From the NCBI GenBank assembly GCA_002104905.1, contig MCFE01000215.1, positions 1 through 64,000 on the forward strand: a DNA stretch of 64,000 nt. The letters are read 5' to 3'. This DNA comes from Basidiobolus meristosporus CBS 931.73 (lineage: Eukaryota > Basidiobolomycota > Basidiobolomycetes > Basidiobolales > Basidiobolaceae). Shown in pieces: positions 31,444-42,749 of the stretch. Numbering within the stretch: position 1 is the stretch's first letter; each line of letters starts with the position of its first letter. A program made the position numbers and the translations under genes. The notes below the pieces were generated by a model, which ran no database searches, was not told the DNA's origin, and was given only the letters and a program-made list of their open reading frames with translations.

Positions 31444-34400
31444 ATGTTCAGACAATTCCCTTCCACGAATACTGTTCATCGTACCGAAAGGTATTTGCCT
31501 AAACTTCTTTTCTTGGTCAACAAATGTCAAAGCAGGCCGCGCTTGTATCAACGGGCGTTTTCAAGCAAAACCCCTTGCCTATTCCCAGTAGAAACCTCCA
31601 TTAACAACGTCAGCTCCAACAAAACTCTACTTACCACTTTCAAAAACGCTCTTCTTCGCCAAGATGTGAACACTGCTTGGATCGTCTTCAACCAACTAGT
31701 GAAAATGAATGAGGAGCGTGCTATCACCTTCAACCAATATTCCGACCTTCTACACCTAATCAACAAGTCGGGCTTCGATCTCGCTAAAGGCTCGAAGATT
31801 ATCGAATACATGGAGAAGATCGGTGTACAATATAATTCTCAGTTGGGCTACACCCCCATAGCCTCCTTCTATGCAAACCATGGGAAGAGCTCCCAAGTAG
31901 AAACCATCCTTTCCGATATGCTGGCCCGGAAGGTGCAGGTGAACCAGGTGTTTTTCAATCATTTGATTGCCGCTGCGGGGAAGGTCAGCATCAATTCAGC
32001 GTTGCATTATTTGCAAAAGATGACCGAGATGGAGATCCCGCCGAATGTGGTATCTTACAACACGATTCTGTCGTGCTGTAAAAGTCACCGCAATACAGAG
32101 ATCCTCGAGGAGGTGCTCCGTAGCATGAAGGAGAGATCGATAGATTTCGACAAATACACATACAAGGCTTTGCTTGATATTTACGCCATGAACCGGGATA
32201 CCGCCAAGGTTTTGGATTTGTATCATGCTCTAGAGAAAAACGAACATCTTCTTTTCCACCCGCAGATCAGGCCGAAATTGATCGATGTATTGTCAAAGGC
32301 TGGTCAGACAAAGTCTTTGCAAAGCATGTATCAGCTGATGCTGGAGCATGAAGTTCGTGTAGATGCTGGCCTGTACAACGCACTGATTTCTGCTTATAGC
32401 TCGTCATCGCAGACAGACAAGGCGGTGAAGGTGATGCAAGACATGCTCAAGAAGGGTCTTCAGCCTCCTGCCAGAGCGTGTAACATGGTCATCCAGAGCT
32501 ACGTATCCAAAAAGGCCATCGGAAAGGCCAGCTCGTTTTTTCAACAGTTGAAGCAGGCCAAGGTCAAGCCAGATGCCACTGGCTACACTGCCATGATCAA
32601 TGGGTACATACAGGCTGGGGATTTTTCGAATGCTGAGCTGCTTGTTGCTGAGTTGACGAGTGATAATAAGCCGCCCAATGTGCTCACGTATGGTGCCCTG
32701 ATCGATGGCTATACAAAGCGCGGGAAGCTGTCTAATGCATTGGATTTACTTCAATCCATGAAGGATAGCAGCGTTACACCCAACACCTTTATTTACACGA
32801 GTTTGATCAACGCTTATATGAAGCAGTCCAAAGTCGACGAGGCCATGGACCTGCTTCGTGACATGCTTGCTATGGGCGTGCGGCCTAACACTGTTACCTA
32901 CAACGTCCTGATCAACGGAGTTCTTCGCATTTCCAAGCCTCAGAAAGCATTCGAGATATACAAGCAAATGGGTGCTGCAAACGTCGCTCCTAATTGTAGT
33001 ACCTTTACTGTGCTTCTGCAAGGTCTGGCCAGAGGGAAGAGGCTGGCTCTGATCCAAGATCTTCATCACGATATGATTCATGGCAACACAAAGCTGGACA
33101 AGATGGCTTATGATTCTCTGCTATCTGCCTACTCCTTTATCGGGCGAAAGGCCAACAAATCCCTGCTTCAAGCTTACGGTGATATGCAAAGTGCGGGCTT
33201 TACCCCCAACGCCCTAAACTGCAGCGTTCTCATCAAGTGTTTTGTCGAAGAACTCGAAGTAGACAAGGCGTTCGACGTATACCAAAGTATGGTCAAGTCA
33301 GGTTATGCACCCACTTCCTCGGACTGCAACGCACTCATCCAGAGTTGCGGCCACAATAATGGACTGGACAAAGCACTGGAGGTCTACAGTGCCATGATCA
33401 AGCAAGAGCACTCGCCAACCCCCTACACTTATGCTGTCCTGATTAGTATGTGCGCCAAGCACAGGCGTTTGTCTAAAGCCATGGAGTTCTATCAAAGTAT
33501 GCTGGATCGTGATATCAACCCTACCACTTTTGTGTACAACTCTCTTGTAAAAGTCTGCGCCAGCCACAACAATTCCGAGGAAATCGCGAAGCTGCTACAG
33601 AGCATGAAGCAACGCAACGTCTACCCGGATGTGGCAACCTATACACTGCTCATTGATCATTATGCCAAGAACTCCAACATGCCCAAGGCCCTTGAGATTT
33701 ACGACCAGATGTGCCAGACAGACATCGAGCCTAATACGATCACCCGAACTGTCCTAGCCAATGGGTTTTTGAAGAATAACCAAGCGGAGAAGGCGACCGA
33801 AATACTGGAGACGATGGTTTCTACTGGTGCCCGGCCTGATCTATATACCTACTCGAGTTTAATCAATGCATACTGCAAGAGCTCCAGGCTTGCAGAGGCC
33901 CTGCTGAAGTACCAAGACATGCTGGATGATGGATACCAACCAAACGCTGTTCTGCTGAACACGCTGATGGACAGCTTCGGCAAAAATCACGACCTAGAAC
34001 ATACACTAGCCATCTATAGAGACATGAAGTCGTGGGATATCGCGCCCACCGTCCAGACCTACAATATTCTAATGAACGCTCATCTTATCAACAACGACCC
34101 TGCAAAAGCACTCGAGTGGCACGATGCCATGGTTAAGAGCAACGTCCAGCCCAACCAGTTCACCATTGCTATTCTGATGAATTGTCACAACTACCAGGGC
34201 CAGCTCCAAGAGGTGTTCAACCTATGGAATGCGGAGAAGTCGAATCTCTTCCATCCGGACAGCCAACCTAGCGGGGCGATCTCTGTTTTGCTAGACGCGT
34301 GCGGCCATAATGACGACATCACGCGGCTGAGGTCCACCTGGGCAATGCTCAAGAAGGAGGGCTATCGTTTGACGTCGAACAACCTGGCCGCCTATGTGGA

Positions 34401-34632
34401 GGCGCTTTGCAGACTGGGCTGCCACGATGAAGCGTACGAGCAATTCGAATCGCAAATCCAAGAGCTCAACATCACCCCTGACATCAAACTATGCAGAACC
34501 ATCACTGCGGCATTCATTCAGGACCAAAGGACGGGCCAAGTCCGACGGATACGGGATTACTTGACGGCGGAATACCCACATCTGCTACAGGAGCTCACCC
34601 GTGACGAGTGGTTCCAAAAGCAACCCTTTTGA
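31444..34632 (+). CDS. Very long pentatricopeptide-repeat (PPR) protein, mitochondrial
   Basis: 1062 residues from the ATG at 31444 (an in-frame ATG at 31411 would add 11). The first ~40 residues are basic and lack acidic residues apart from one Glu (MFRQFPSTNTVHRTERYLPK), as expected of a mitochondrial presequence. From about residue 100 to the end the protein is an almost unbroken array of some 22-24 35-residue PPR motifs, many close to the plant P-class consensus, for example PNTFIYTSLINAYMKQSK and PNTVTYNVLINGVLRIS. No catalytic domain (NYN, SMR or DYW) follows the array. PPR proteins bind organellar RNA one repeat per base and direct its processing, stability or translation. The target is probably a mitochondrial transcript. 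Intronless. Confidence 0.94.
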   Translation: MFRQFPSTNTVHRTERYLPKLLFLVNKCQSRPRLYQRAFSSKTPCLFPVETSINNVSSNKTLLTTFKNALLRQDVNTAWIVFNQLVKMNEERAITFNQYSDLLHLINKSGFDLAKGSKIIEYMEKIGVQYNSQLGYTPIASFYANHGKSSQVETILSDMLARKVQVNQVFFNHLIAAAGKVSINSALHYLQKMTEMEIPPNVVSYNTILSCCKSHRNTEILEEVLRSMKERSIDFDKYTYKALLDIYAMNRDTAKVLDLYHALEKNEHLLFHPQIRPKLIDVLSKAGQTKSLQSMYQLMLEHEVRVDAGLYNALISAYSSSSQTDKAVKVMQDMLKKGLQPPARACNMVIQSYVSKKAIGKASSFFQQLKQAKVKPDATGYTAMINGYIQAGDFSNAELLVAELTSDNKPPNVLTYGALIDGYTKRGKLSNALDLLQSMKDSSVTPNTFIYTSLINAYMKQSKVDEAMDLLRDMLAMGVRPNTVTYNVLINGVLRISKPQKAFEIYKQMGAANVAPNCSTFTVLLQGLARGKRLALIQDLHHDMIHGNTKLDKMAYDSLLSAYSFIGRKANKSLLQAYGDMQSAGFTPNALNCSVLIKCFVEELEVDKAFDVYQSMVKSGYAPTSSDCNALIQSCGHNNGLDKALEVYSAMIKQEHSPTPYTYAVLISMCAKHRRLSKAMEFYQSMLDRDINPTTFVYNSLVKVCASHNNSEEIAKLLQSMKQRNVYPDVATYTLLIDHYAKNSNMPKALEIYDQMCQTDIEPNTITRTVLANGFLKNNQAEKATEILETMVSTGARPDLYTYSSLINAYCKSSRLAEALLKYQDMLDDGYQPNAVLLNTLMDSFGKNHDLEHTLAIYRDMKSWDIAPTVQTYNILMNAHLINNDPAKALEWHDAMVKSNVQPNQFTIAILMNCHNYQGQLQEVFNLWNAEKSNLFHPDSQPSGAISVLLDACGHNDDITRLRSTWAMLKKEGYRLTSNNLAAYVEALCRLGCHDEAYEQFESQIQELNITPDIKLCRTITAAFIQDQRTGQVRRIRDYLTAEYPHLLQELTRDEWFQKQPF

Positions 34633-34889
34633 AGCGAGCCCTGTCCCCACCCCCGCGAACACACTCACACGTAACATCCAAAACATTTACTGCATAGAAA
34701 GCTTTTTCTTTTCATACTTGTATCATGTCCCTCCCATCTGCATCTCTGCCTTGACTTCCATTTCCATTGTGTAAAACCCATATAGATCATCTTTCATACT
34801 CCAAAGTAAAAATACAAAGTAATGATTTGTTATGCTGATGTTTTACTGAAAGCTCCGTTGTATGCATACATGTACATATAGAGGTCACT

Positions 34890-35338
34890 TCAACCATGTC
34901 GTTCGCGGGCGAGGTTGAAGAAATCCGTGTATCCCCCGATGAAGCGCAGAGTGGTCGAGCAGCCTTCGTAGATGAAGGGCGAAGTGCGATGTTCCTGTGA
35001 GCCGGGGATTTCCTATTGTGACAGAGAAAAGCTCAGCTGCTATTGGTGACCGAGCCTAATGGGACATGGTGGGTACCTTCTTAAGTTGCTGGATGCGTTC
35101 GCTCCATTGGGCTCTCTCCGTGGCCTTCACGTCCACCTGAACCTGGCTTGCGCGTTTTTTCACCAGGTCCCCGAGCTCAACTGCGTTGTGAAAGTAGGCG
35201 CATTCCAGGAAGCCCTCCTAAATATGCCAGTTAGTACGGCGAATCGGGCGAGGGGACAAACTGGCTAGTTACAATGTGGTAGCATATACGCTCCTTCGAA
35301 GCAGGAGCCGCGTCCGAGAACCAGTCATAGAACGCCAT
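34890..35338 (-). CDS. Small glutaredoxin/thioredoxin-fold protein
   Basis: Three exons (35273-35338, 35077-35217, 34890-35012; introns of 55 and 64 nt, phase 0; the first has a TACTAAC branch point) give 109 residues beginning MAFYDWFSDAAPASKER. The central CAYFHNAVELGDLVKKRASQ and the C-terminal RTSPFIYEGCSTTLRFIGGY resemble the glutaredoxin-like N-terminal domain of MDH1B-type proteins, where TSP with a cis-Pro and a GGY/GGx turn are conserved. Only one Cys is at the active-site position (residue 28; the CxxC partner is absent), so thiol-disulfide exchange is doubtful. It is a stand-alone domain; the partner or substrate is unknown. A minus-strand frame continues upstream to 35520, but in another phase. 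Confidence 0.68.
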
Positions 35339-35653
35339 CTGAGAAGATCCACCAGCAGAGTGCCGATCGAGCGAAATTTCTCTTCAACCACCGACAAATG
35401 CGGCGAATCCACGAGCTCCCCTAGATCCACCCTGATCCCGTCGGCCGAGGGGATTTTCTGGCTGGGGCTCCATCGAGGGAAAAATTTCCCGGCTATTTTG
35501 GAATCAGGACCCAACATCAACCTGATGGGCTCCGTTTACCCCAAAATTTCCTCGCCTCTGAAATAGTCCATCTCGCTGGTCTGTATCCGTTGTATCATAC
35601 CACCGTACAGCTTCTCTCTTCAAACAAGTCTAGATTCTTGGTGATCATTTACT

Positions 35654-35989
35654 ATGGCCGGACACAACGATCATTCCCTCATTCACGACCCAGCCATCGA
35701 CCGCTGGGCCACCATGCGTGAGACCACCTACCAACATTTCCGTTGGACCCGTCGTACCGTCTCCCTGTCGGTGCTCTACCTCGTCGCCATCCCAGTCGGA
35801 TTGACATACTTAGCTTACAAGACCCATGTAGGTGGACCGGAAACCACTAGATGAGGGGTGTTTCCCCCCCCCCACTCGCCTCGCTGTTCCCAACCACTAA
35901 CCCAACCTCCTCCATTTCAGGATAAGGACTTCGAAGGCAAAGGAAACGGCTTCACCTGGAGACGCGACGTCCCCGAAAAGAAGCAATAA
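35654..35989 (+). CDS. Complex I accessory subunit, NDUFB4/B15-like
   Basis: Exons 35654-35827 and 35921-35989 (93-nt intron, phase 0) give 80 residues. MAGHNDHSLIHDPAIDRWATMRE resembles the NDUFB4 N terminus (HDPA.ERW..MRE). A single membrane span follows (VSLSVLYLVAIPVGLTYLAY), then a short polar tail (GKGNGFTWRRDVPEKKQ). This fits a single-span accessory subunit in the distal membrane arm of NADH:ubiquinone oxidoreductase in the mitochondrial inner membrane. Without splicing the frame would end in a nonsense tail inside the intron. Confidence 0.8.
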
Positions 35990-36439
35990 AGCGATGGGGG
36001 TGGAACGAGGCTCACCTGGAGAACATGTCCATCCTTACTGCTCCCAGATTGGATTTCACTAATGCATATCGTATGAATAAACACTAAACATTCTAAACGC
36101 TACACTATCCTTTTGCCCCAGTTCTATCCTTGGTTATCCAGATGCTGCGGGAACGATGGTAATCTATTCCGGATCCATATGGATAGATTGCGGGCGGAGA
36201 AGATGATATCATGAGGGAGGGGGGGGGGAAGGCTTGATTCGGACAGTCACACACCCGTGAAAATTTTCCACCCACAAACGCATATTGACCGTCTTCCCCC
36301 CCACCTGCCCAATCAGCGCCTCGCCGACCAAGAGGGATGAAAATTTTTCAATCACTGGCCACCTGCAGGTGGCATAAAAGTGGGATTCCGTCTGGAGAGG
36401 TGGAGTCGCTTGTTCCATCAACACCCAGTAACCCAGAAG
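35990..36439. other. Intergenic region with a G-rich tract
   Basis: No gene. A polyG run lies at about 36218-36228, and a polyC tract occurs in the intron of the preceding gene (about 35865-35875). Confidence 0.4.
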
Positions 36440-37371
36440 ATGTTCGGTTTACGTGCATTCACCAAACCCGTCGGAAGACTGGTGGCTTTTCGCGCTGCTC
36501 GCTTAGTCGCACCCCAGCTCGCAGCCGCCTCCAGAATCGTTCGTGCCCAAGCGCCCAAGGCTATCACTGCCCTTACTGTAAGTTTCGCATGCTCCATCCT
36601 CTCCTGTCCTCTCCTCCTCACTCCCTCCCTCCCTCCCCCCACCTATCTCAGTGTGTCTGGGACTAACCTTTGTGACTTCTTGTGTAGGTTCAGGAACGTA
36701 GTTACTCCAGATTCCGCCCTGGAGACTGGAATTGCCCCAAGTGCAACACCCACAACTTCGCCTCCCGCTCTAGCTGTTTCCGTTGCGGCGAAGAGGCCGA
36801 GGGCAACCGTCAGGTGAACCCTGGGGACTGGCTCTGCCCTAGCTGCTCTTTCTACAACTTCGGGTTCAGAGAGAGCTGCAACCGTTGCGACGGACCCGCC
36901 CCCGAAGGCCACGTCCCCGCCCCACGCGAGTCCAACTTCTCCATGAAGCCCGGGGACTGGAAGTGTACGGACTGCGGGTTCGAGAACTTCGCCTCCCGTA
37001 CCGTGTGCTTCAAGTGCAACTGCCCTTCCCCCGTTGACCACCAACGCCATGACCACTCCGAGGGCGAGGTCCATTCCTCCGGCGCACCCGTCCTCCCCGG
37101 AGACTGGATGTGCCCATCCTGCTCCTTCCACAACTTCAGATCCAGATCTGCCTGCTTCAAATGCGATACCCCCAACCCATCCCCCGCCGACAGCCCACCA
37201 CAGTCGGACCTCTTCGAAGGTAGCTGGACTTGCCCATCATGCTCGTTCAACAACTTCAAATCCAGAACCTCCTGCTACAAATGCGACTCCCCCGCCCCCC
37301 GCCTCCGGAGACAGGGATCACTTCTAAATTCACAACATCGCATAGACCCCCGCCCCCGCCGCCTTTGGTAA
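36440..37371 (+). CDS. Mitochondrial protein with five RanBP2-type zinc fingers
   Basis: Exons 36440-36577 and 36688-37371 (110-nt intron, phase 0) give 273 residues. Exon 1 is a classic mitochondrial presequence (MFGLRAFTKPVGRLVAFRAA, Arg-rich, no acidic residues). Exon 2 encodes five zinc fingers of the form GDWxCxxCxxxNFxxRxxCxRC (C-x2-C-x10-C-x2-C), at about residues 57-81, 91-115, 124-149, 164-190 and 198-224. The NF and Arg residues that contact single-stranded RNA in ZRANB2-type fingers are kept in all five, so an RNA-binding role in mitochondria is likely. The Arg-rich tail after the last finger is unconserved. The layout recalls plant organelle zinc-finger (OZ) editing factors, but homology is not established. 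Confidence 0.85.
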
Positions 37372-37552
37372 ACCCATCGTCCAACGTATTCTCGTAGATC
37401 TCCCCTACCTCCCCTTCCCTCAATTCATCAATTGTTGCATTGTGATCTCGTTTTTTTGTGAAAATAAAATAATCCTTCGTTCTTCGCGAGGCCGAAAGGA
37501 TCAAAATCGGGTTTTCTATTCAACGGATGGGGGTGGGATACAAAAAATAAGG

Positions 37553-37620
37553 TGTGGCGTGGTGTGGTGTGGTGTGGTGTGTGCGCGCGTGCACGAGTGT
37601 ATATGTATGTATGTATATGG
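37553..37620. repeat. GTGGT / GT / ATGT low-complexity tract
   Basis: Tandem GTGGT units are followed by GTGCGCGC and TATGTATG runs, in the 3' flank of the LRR-PH gene (minus) and the zinc-finger gene (plus). Confidence 0.85.
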
Positions 37621-37642
37621 TGTTTTCTCTGGGCATGCGAGA

Positions 37643-40600
37643 TTAGGCCTGCCCGGCACTGCGAATGTCGTGTAGACTGTTGATCAACTCGTCGGCACCC
37701 GACTCTGTGGATAGCAGGATGCACCAGGTGAAGTGGGTGACCGGTTTGGGACTTTTGGTAGGCTCGATTTGGTCGATTGCCGGTTCACCAGAATCGTCCG
37801 GAAGGTCAGCGTTCACTTGGTCCGCTTTTTGTACATCTGCTACCGACTCCTCCTGGGCTTCGGGGTCAACCTCCTCCGCTTCAGTTTCCTTGATAACCCC
37901 AGGATGAGCGACGGTACTCGGCTCGTGGAAAGTGATCTTCACCAGCACTTCCCAACCAGTGGCGGTACAACCAGCGTTGGCTCCCTCTTTCTCTTTCCCG
38001 AGCATCATGTTCATCCCAGACTTCACCTTCTCAACGTGGGTGATCCATGAGGTTGGCGCCACCTCCACTCGTTTATATTGTTCTACCTGAGCGGCAACCG
38101 ATGGGGAATTCTTTCTTCGGCCCCACATCCCTTCTGATTTTTGGACGGTAGAGGAGTCTGACAACCCACTCACTGCATCGCTTCTGGCTGGGGGCCAGAC
38201 GTCGTGTCGTTCTTTGCACATATAAATATATTGCTCTGTGCCTATCATAGTAAACGCCTCGATATTGTAGTGTGATGGGTCCCCGGCGGCGGTTGTAGAA
38301 CCAGAACATGGCTCCATTAGGAGTGCCACCAGGTGATAGAGCTTAATGAAGTCGAAGGTAACTCGGTCCACAACCACTTCTTGACCGCTGGCTGGATCTA
38401 CCCCGGCCAGGTGATGGTTTGGAACATTGGACAGCTCGGGATTCACCTCGTGGATCAGCACCTGTTGGCGAATGTTCTTTACCGCCCCTTCAATATCATG
38501 GTTTACCAACTTCACTTTACCATCTTCCAAGTGAACCTCGTGGTCGTAACAGGTTTCCACCAGAATGTTCAAGAAATCCGAGCAAACTAACTTATCTCGG
38601 ATAAGGAATGTCAAAGAATTCGATGGCAAGAGAGGAGAGGCGCTTTTGCTGTTGGAGGAGGTAGAGTTCAGGTGAACGGTTAATGCCTGGCGATTGGGCC
38701 CCACGTCGATTCTTGCAATAGTCGGGATCGGGATGACATGAACCAACTTCAAATGTTTGGCGGGGTTATTTTCTATCGATGAGGTGGAAACAGGCAAAGG
38801 TATGTTTTGGGGGACCAGTAGATATATCGATTGGTTCGTTAGGCCGATATATATAGGCTTCTCGGTCGGCAGATTCTTTGGCATATTTTCGACACTCGAA
38901 GTCATCATTGACCACATCGAAGAATGTACAACTGGTGCTGGTGCTTGCGGTATGTAAGATGCCGGTATCCAGCTAATGATTTTTTCCGCATCATCATCAA
39001 TGATGTTCAGTTGAAAGTGCAGACGGATCGCATTTGTAAGCCGGCGATATGATGGCAATGACGGGGAAAACCCGGCCACTTTCTCCAATTTCTTCAGGTC
39101 CTCCATTTCATCGACCGTAGGTTGGATTTCTTGGCGTAATGTTGATGTGGCTTCAGTCACGACTTTCGACGACTTCGTATCACAGCGATTAGTTAGTCCA
39201 CCGAGTGGATTGACCAACCAAGAGTCAAAGAAACCTTGCTTGTGGCTATCCTGGGAGCCTATGTTTGTTACTTGCGAAGAGGATGTGTAAGCCCATGCGG
39301 GGGTCTCATTGGATTGGGCCGCTTCATTTTCTTCACGACCGAAGAATTCCACTAGAAACGTTCCTGAACACTCCGGGCATCTCTTCTCCTTCTCCCTCAC
39401 ATCACTTTCAGACTCTGACGATGCAGGCGAAAGACCAATACTGAGCTTTTTGACCCCGCGCCAATCCCGTTTGTCCCGAAGATCTTCAAGGTCCAAAAAC
39501 CCAACCCATGAACAATTCAGACACTTACCTTGTTTATAAGCCTCGTGTCCTTTCCCCTCCTCCCAGTTCTTTCGAACTATGTTCTCGAGCAGTGACTGGA
39601 GGTCTTTCTCTGCCTGAGCATCATCTGCGATATAATAATCACAAATGGTTGGATTATCGTAACGACGGTATTTGAACTCCAATCGAAAGACTGAGTGTTG
39701 CATGAGCTTTCCCACTCGTTTAGTTTCGACGCGTAAAAGCCCCTGGAACCCGCGTTGACACACGATTTCCAATGATTTAGGGTCAACCTCAACAAGCGAG
39801 GTGCTGGAAACAATTAGAATGCGATCTTCCGCCGGCACACGAATGAATCGCTTAGACCTAGTACGGCTGGAATACTCGACGACTTGAACCTTGTACTGAA
39901 TACCGTCAGGCAGTTTTTTGACTTCAGGTGGCGGATCAGACGTTGCCTTTTGTGGAGCTGATGATTCTACTGAGGGGCTAGTAGGTGTCGATGGAGTACT
40001 ATCAATAACCATCTCACTCTTCGTAGGTTCGATAGAAGGTGAATTCTGAAGAGAATCGTATAAAATGGACTCATTGCTATCAACAGACTCATTAGTGCTC
40101 GATGCAGGCTTGTTCATTGACACCAAAGTCAACATAGAGGGCAAAGAACCCACTACTAGCTTATCGTCTTTGGAATCATGTGTATCGACCACCATCTCCT
40201 TTTTTTCGAGCGTTTTTGGATGCTGTATCTCGCTATAGATCTTCAGCCAGGTGGATCCCGCCTCGTTGCGCAACGCCTCGATTTTCTTGCGAAAACTCTC
40301 ATTACCATGTGTTGCCGTTAATGCAGACATGGAAGAACGAACTGATGCTGGAGAACGACTGCGAGGAGATAAAGACTGACCGTCTTTGTGAAGTTGTCTA
40401 CCTCTGGTTGAGTTGTAAGGGTCGCTGTAACCTGTATGCATAGTATCCTCCAACTCGGCCAGACGATGAACAAAAAGCTTTTTATACCGTGTGGGCAATG
40501 GGGATTTGGGAACATTAGGCTTCTCAGCATTTGGCGATGGAAAATTAGTGATTGACTGGTGTAAGGCGTCTTCATCTACAAACTCCTCAGGCTCCTCAGA

Positions 40601-42057
40601 TATCGAAGTCACAGAAGTTCTTGGTGACCATAAAATGCTGTCAGTGGGATCTTCATCAGGATTGATATCCGCGACGCGCTTTCCGTAACGTCTATTTCTA
40701 ACATTCGGTCGATTTTTTCTCGTTTTTAGCACTGGCATCTCGGTGGGAGCGGAGTTTTCTGAAACGCCTTTGTATGTTGGTGCTTGGTTTACAGAAGGAT
40801 CGGTTCCTGTTACGAGCTGACGTTTTTCCAGGAATGATGGGCCTGTACCGTCCAGGAGGATGTCCAGCTCGTGAGCGAGAAATATCGAGAAGATCTCAGT
40901 CCGGTAACCAGACTAAGCTCGGTAAGATAAGTAACGAAATGCAGCTCCATCGCACAACTATATGAATTACATACCTTTAGGGTCAATGGATTCCCTTCGA
41001 TATACACTTCTTGAATTGAAGGCAACTCTGCAAGACGACCTACTTCACCAACATCGGAAACTTCATTCCCTCTGATGTCGATGATCGCCAAAGCCCACAG
41101 CTTATGTAATCCACAAAGATTCTCCAGCTTGTTGTGGCTAAGGTTCAGTACAGTAATATTTCCAAGTATCCGATCGACTCCAGTAAGATTAGAAATCATG
41201 TTGTGACTCAAATCGAGATTGCTCAGGCGAAATAGCTCAGTAAGCGCTGGAGGCACTGAGAGAAGCAAATTATAGGAAAGGTTCAGTGATTCGCAAGCAG
41301 TAATTGAGAGAATCGGCTCCACAGCCAAACTGGCTAGGTCATTGTGAGATAGGTCGATGGAATGGAGATTTGGCCAAGTAGCCTCGGGTCCAGCATAACC
41401 AATCGTCTCTAGAAATAAATCGTGGAGGTCTACAATCCCACCACGACATACGAAGTACTCCAGATTCTTGTAAAGAGCATCCCAATCAGTGAAATATCTT
41501 GGTGGTAATTTCTGCAGATCCAGATGAGTCAGATTCCCAAAAATCCCCAAGGATATCAGCAGCGGCGATGCATCTTGTTGGGCGTGCGAGTTTACTTTTG
41601 TGGAGCAAATCTTTAGGCGCTGTAGTTTTCGGAAGACGTGATATATATACTCTAGCTCGGCTTGGAAATGTAGCTTCGCGTCCAGTCCGGAATTCTCATT
41701 CTTTCTCCAACCGAAAAACGATAGAGTCGAGAAGGTAGAAGCGAGCGAGGAGAGAGAAGCTAGGGAGGAGACTGTCCTTATCGACTGGGCAGACGATACC
41801 GGAGTAAGCTGTGGCACACCGTTTATCAACAAGCCAAACTCCTCAAACTTGGCCAAGATAATGGAGAGCTTGGTTGGTTCAATGGTAAAAATTCGATTCT
41901 TTCGGCTGCTTTCCCGGTGCATATAGCCAAGAGTGAAAGCCGAAGAAAATGAAGAGGAATCGCCGTCTTCACTTGCTTTCTCGGAAGCACACAAGCGCCT
42001 TTCATTAGCTCGTAAATATTTTGCACAAGAAAGAACTATCTCTTCTGGGGAATACAT
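37643..42057 (-). CDS. LRR-PH scaffold protein similar to STK11IP/LIP1
   Basis: Exons 40975-42057 and 37643-40912 (62-nt intron, phase 0) give 1450 residues. The N-terminal ~360 residues hold leucine-rich repeats (SIDLSHNDLASLAVEPIL, NLSHNKLENLCGLHKLWA) closed by the cap NPLTLKSGYRTEIFSIFL, which is formed only by splicing. A long polar, disordered region follows. A PH-like domain lies at about 693-810 (QYKVQVVEYSSRTRSKRFIR). A paired CxxC zinc-ribbon-like segment sits at about 825-875 (CLNCSW ... CPECSG). The order LRR, disordered region, PH-like, CxxC ribbon resembles animal STK11IP (LKB1-interacting protein 1) and Nischarin relatives, which act on endolysosomal membranes. The fungal function is unknown. 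Confidence 0.8.
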
Positions 42058-42749
42058 TCGAAGAAGTATTATTCTCTCCCGTCAAGACGTGTTAAAGGCA
42101 ATATGACTAAATACAGAAAACCAGGTAAGTATTGCATTGACATAAACCTATGGGCTTGAAAACACTCACAATTCAAAACTGTGACCACAAACTAGGCCAA
42201 GTACTATATACAATTATACGATAAGAAGCTAGGTTGGCACAATAACAAAAGAGAACAATAATGGGCACAGAGCGCAACTTGCTCGGTGTCTCTGCATGCG
42301 ACACGTTGATTGGGGTACTTCAACTTCAATCAAGCTCATTAATAAATCCTTATATGTTCTACTCCACCGGATTTTATATGGCGTGTGGTAAAGTAAGATA
42401 TATTCTCCACTCTATATGGCAAGTTCACGCATTGCCCAACTGACAGAAAACCAATATCATTAGCATATATTCACCAACTGACCAGATTTCACGTGGTGAT
42501 TAAGGATGGCTTGACCAGCAACAAGAACCTCGAAATCATAGTACGAAAGGTGTAGTGGACACAGGAATGGACACAGGAATGGATTTGATTCGGTTTAATT
42601 CTGGCGAAATCAATGGTTGGAGGAGTAGGTGATACACGGAAATAGAGAAACGAGAATATATCGTTGAATATGATTTAAGTTACAAACAGTCTAGGAGATG
42701 TAAAATTCAATGCGATAGGTGGGAACACTCGGAAGATACAAGATTAAAT
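42058..42749. other. Intergenic region
   Basis: About 0.7 kb between two minus-strand genes; no supported gene. A short imperfect duplication (GGACACAGGAAT twice) is at 42556-42580. Confidence 0.4.

Noticed and set aside
35269-35520. Minus-strand 83-codon frame upstream of the glutaredoxin-fold gene
   Set aside because: Its phase does not match the spliced protein, whose own ATG (35338) lies inside it; kept only as a possible 5' leader.
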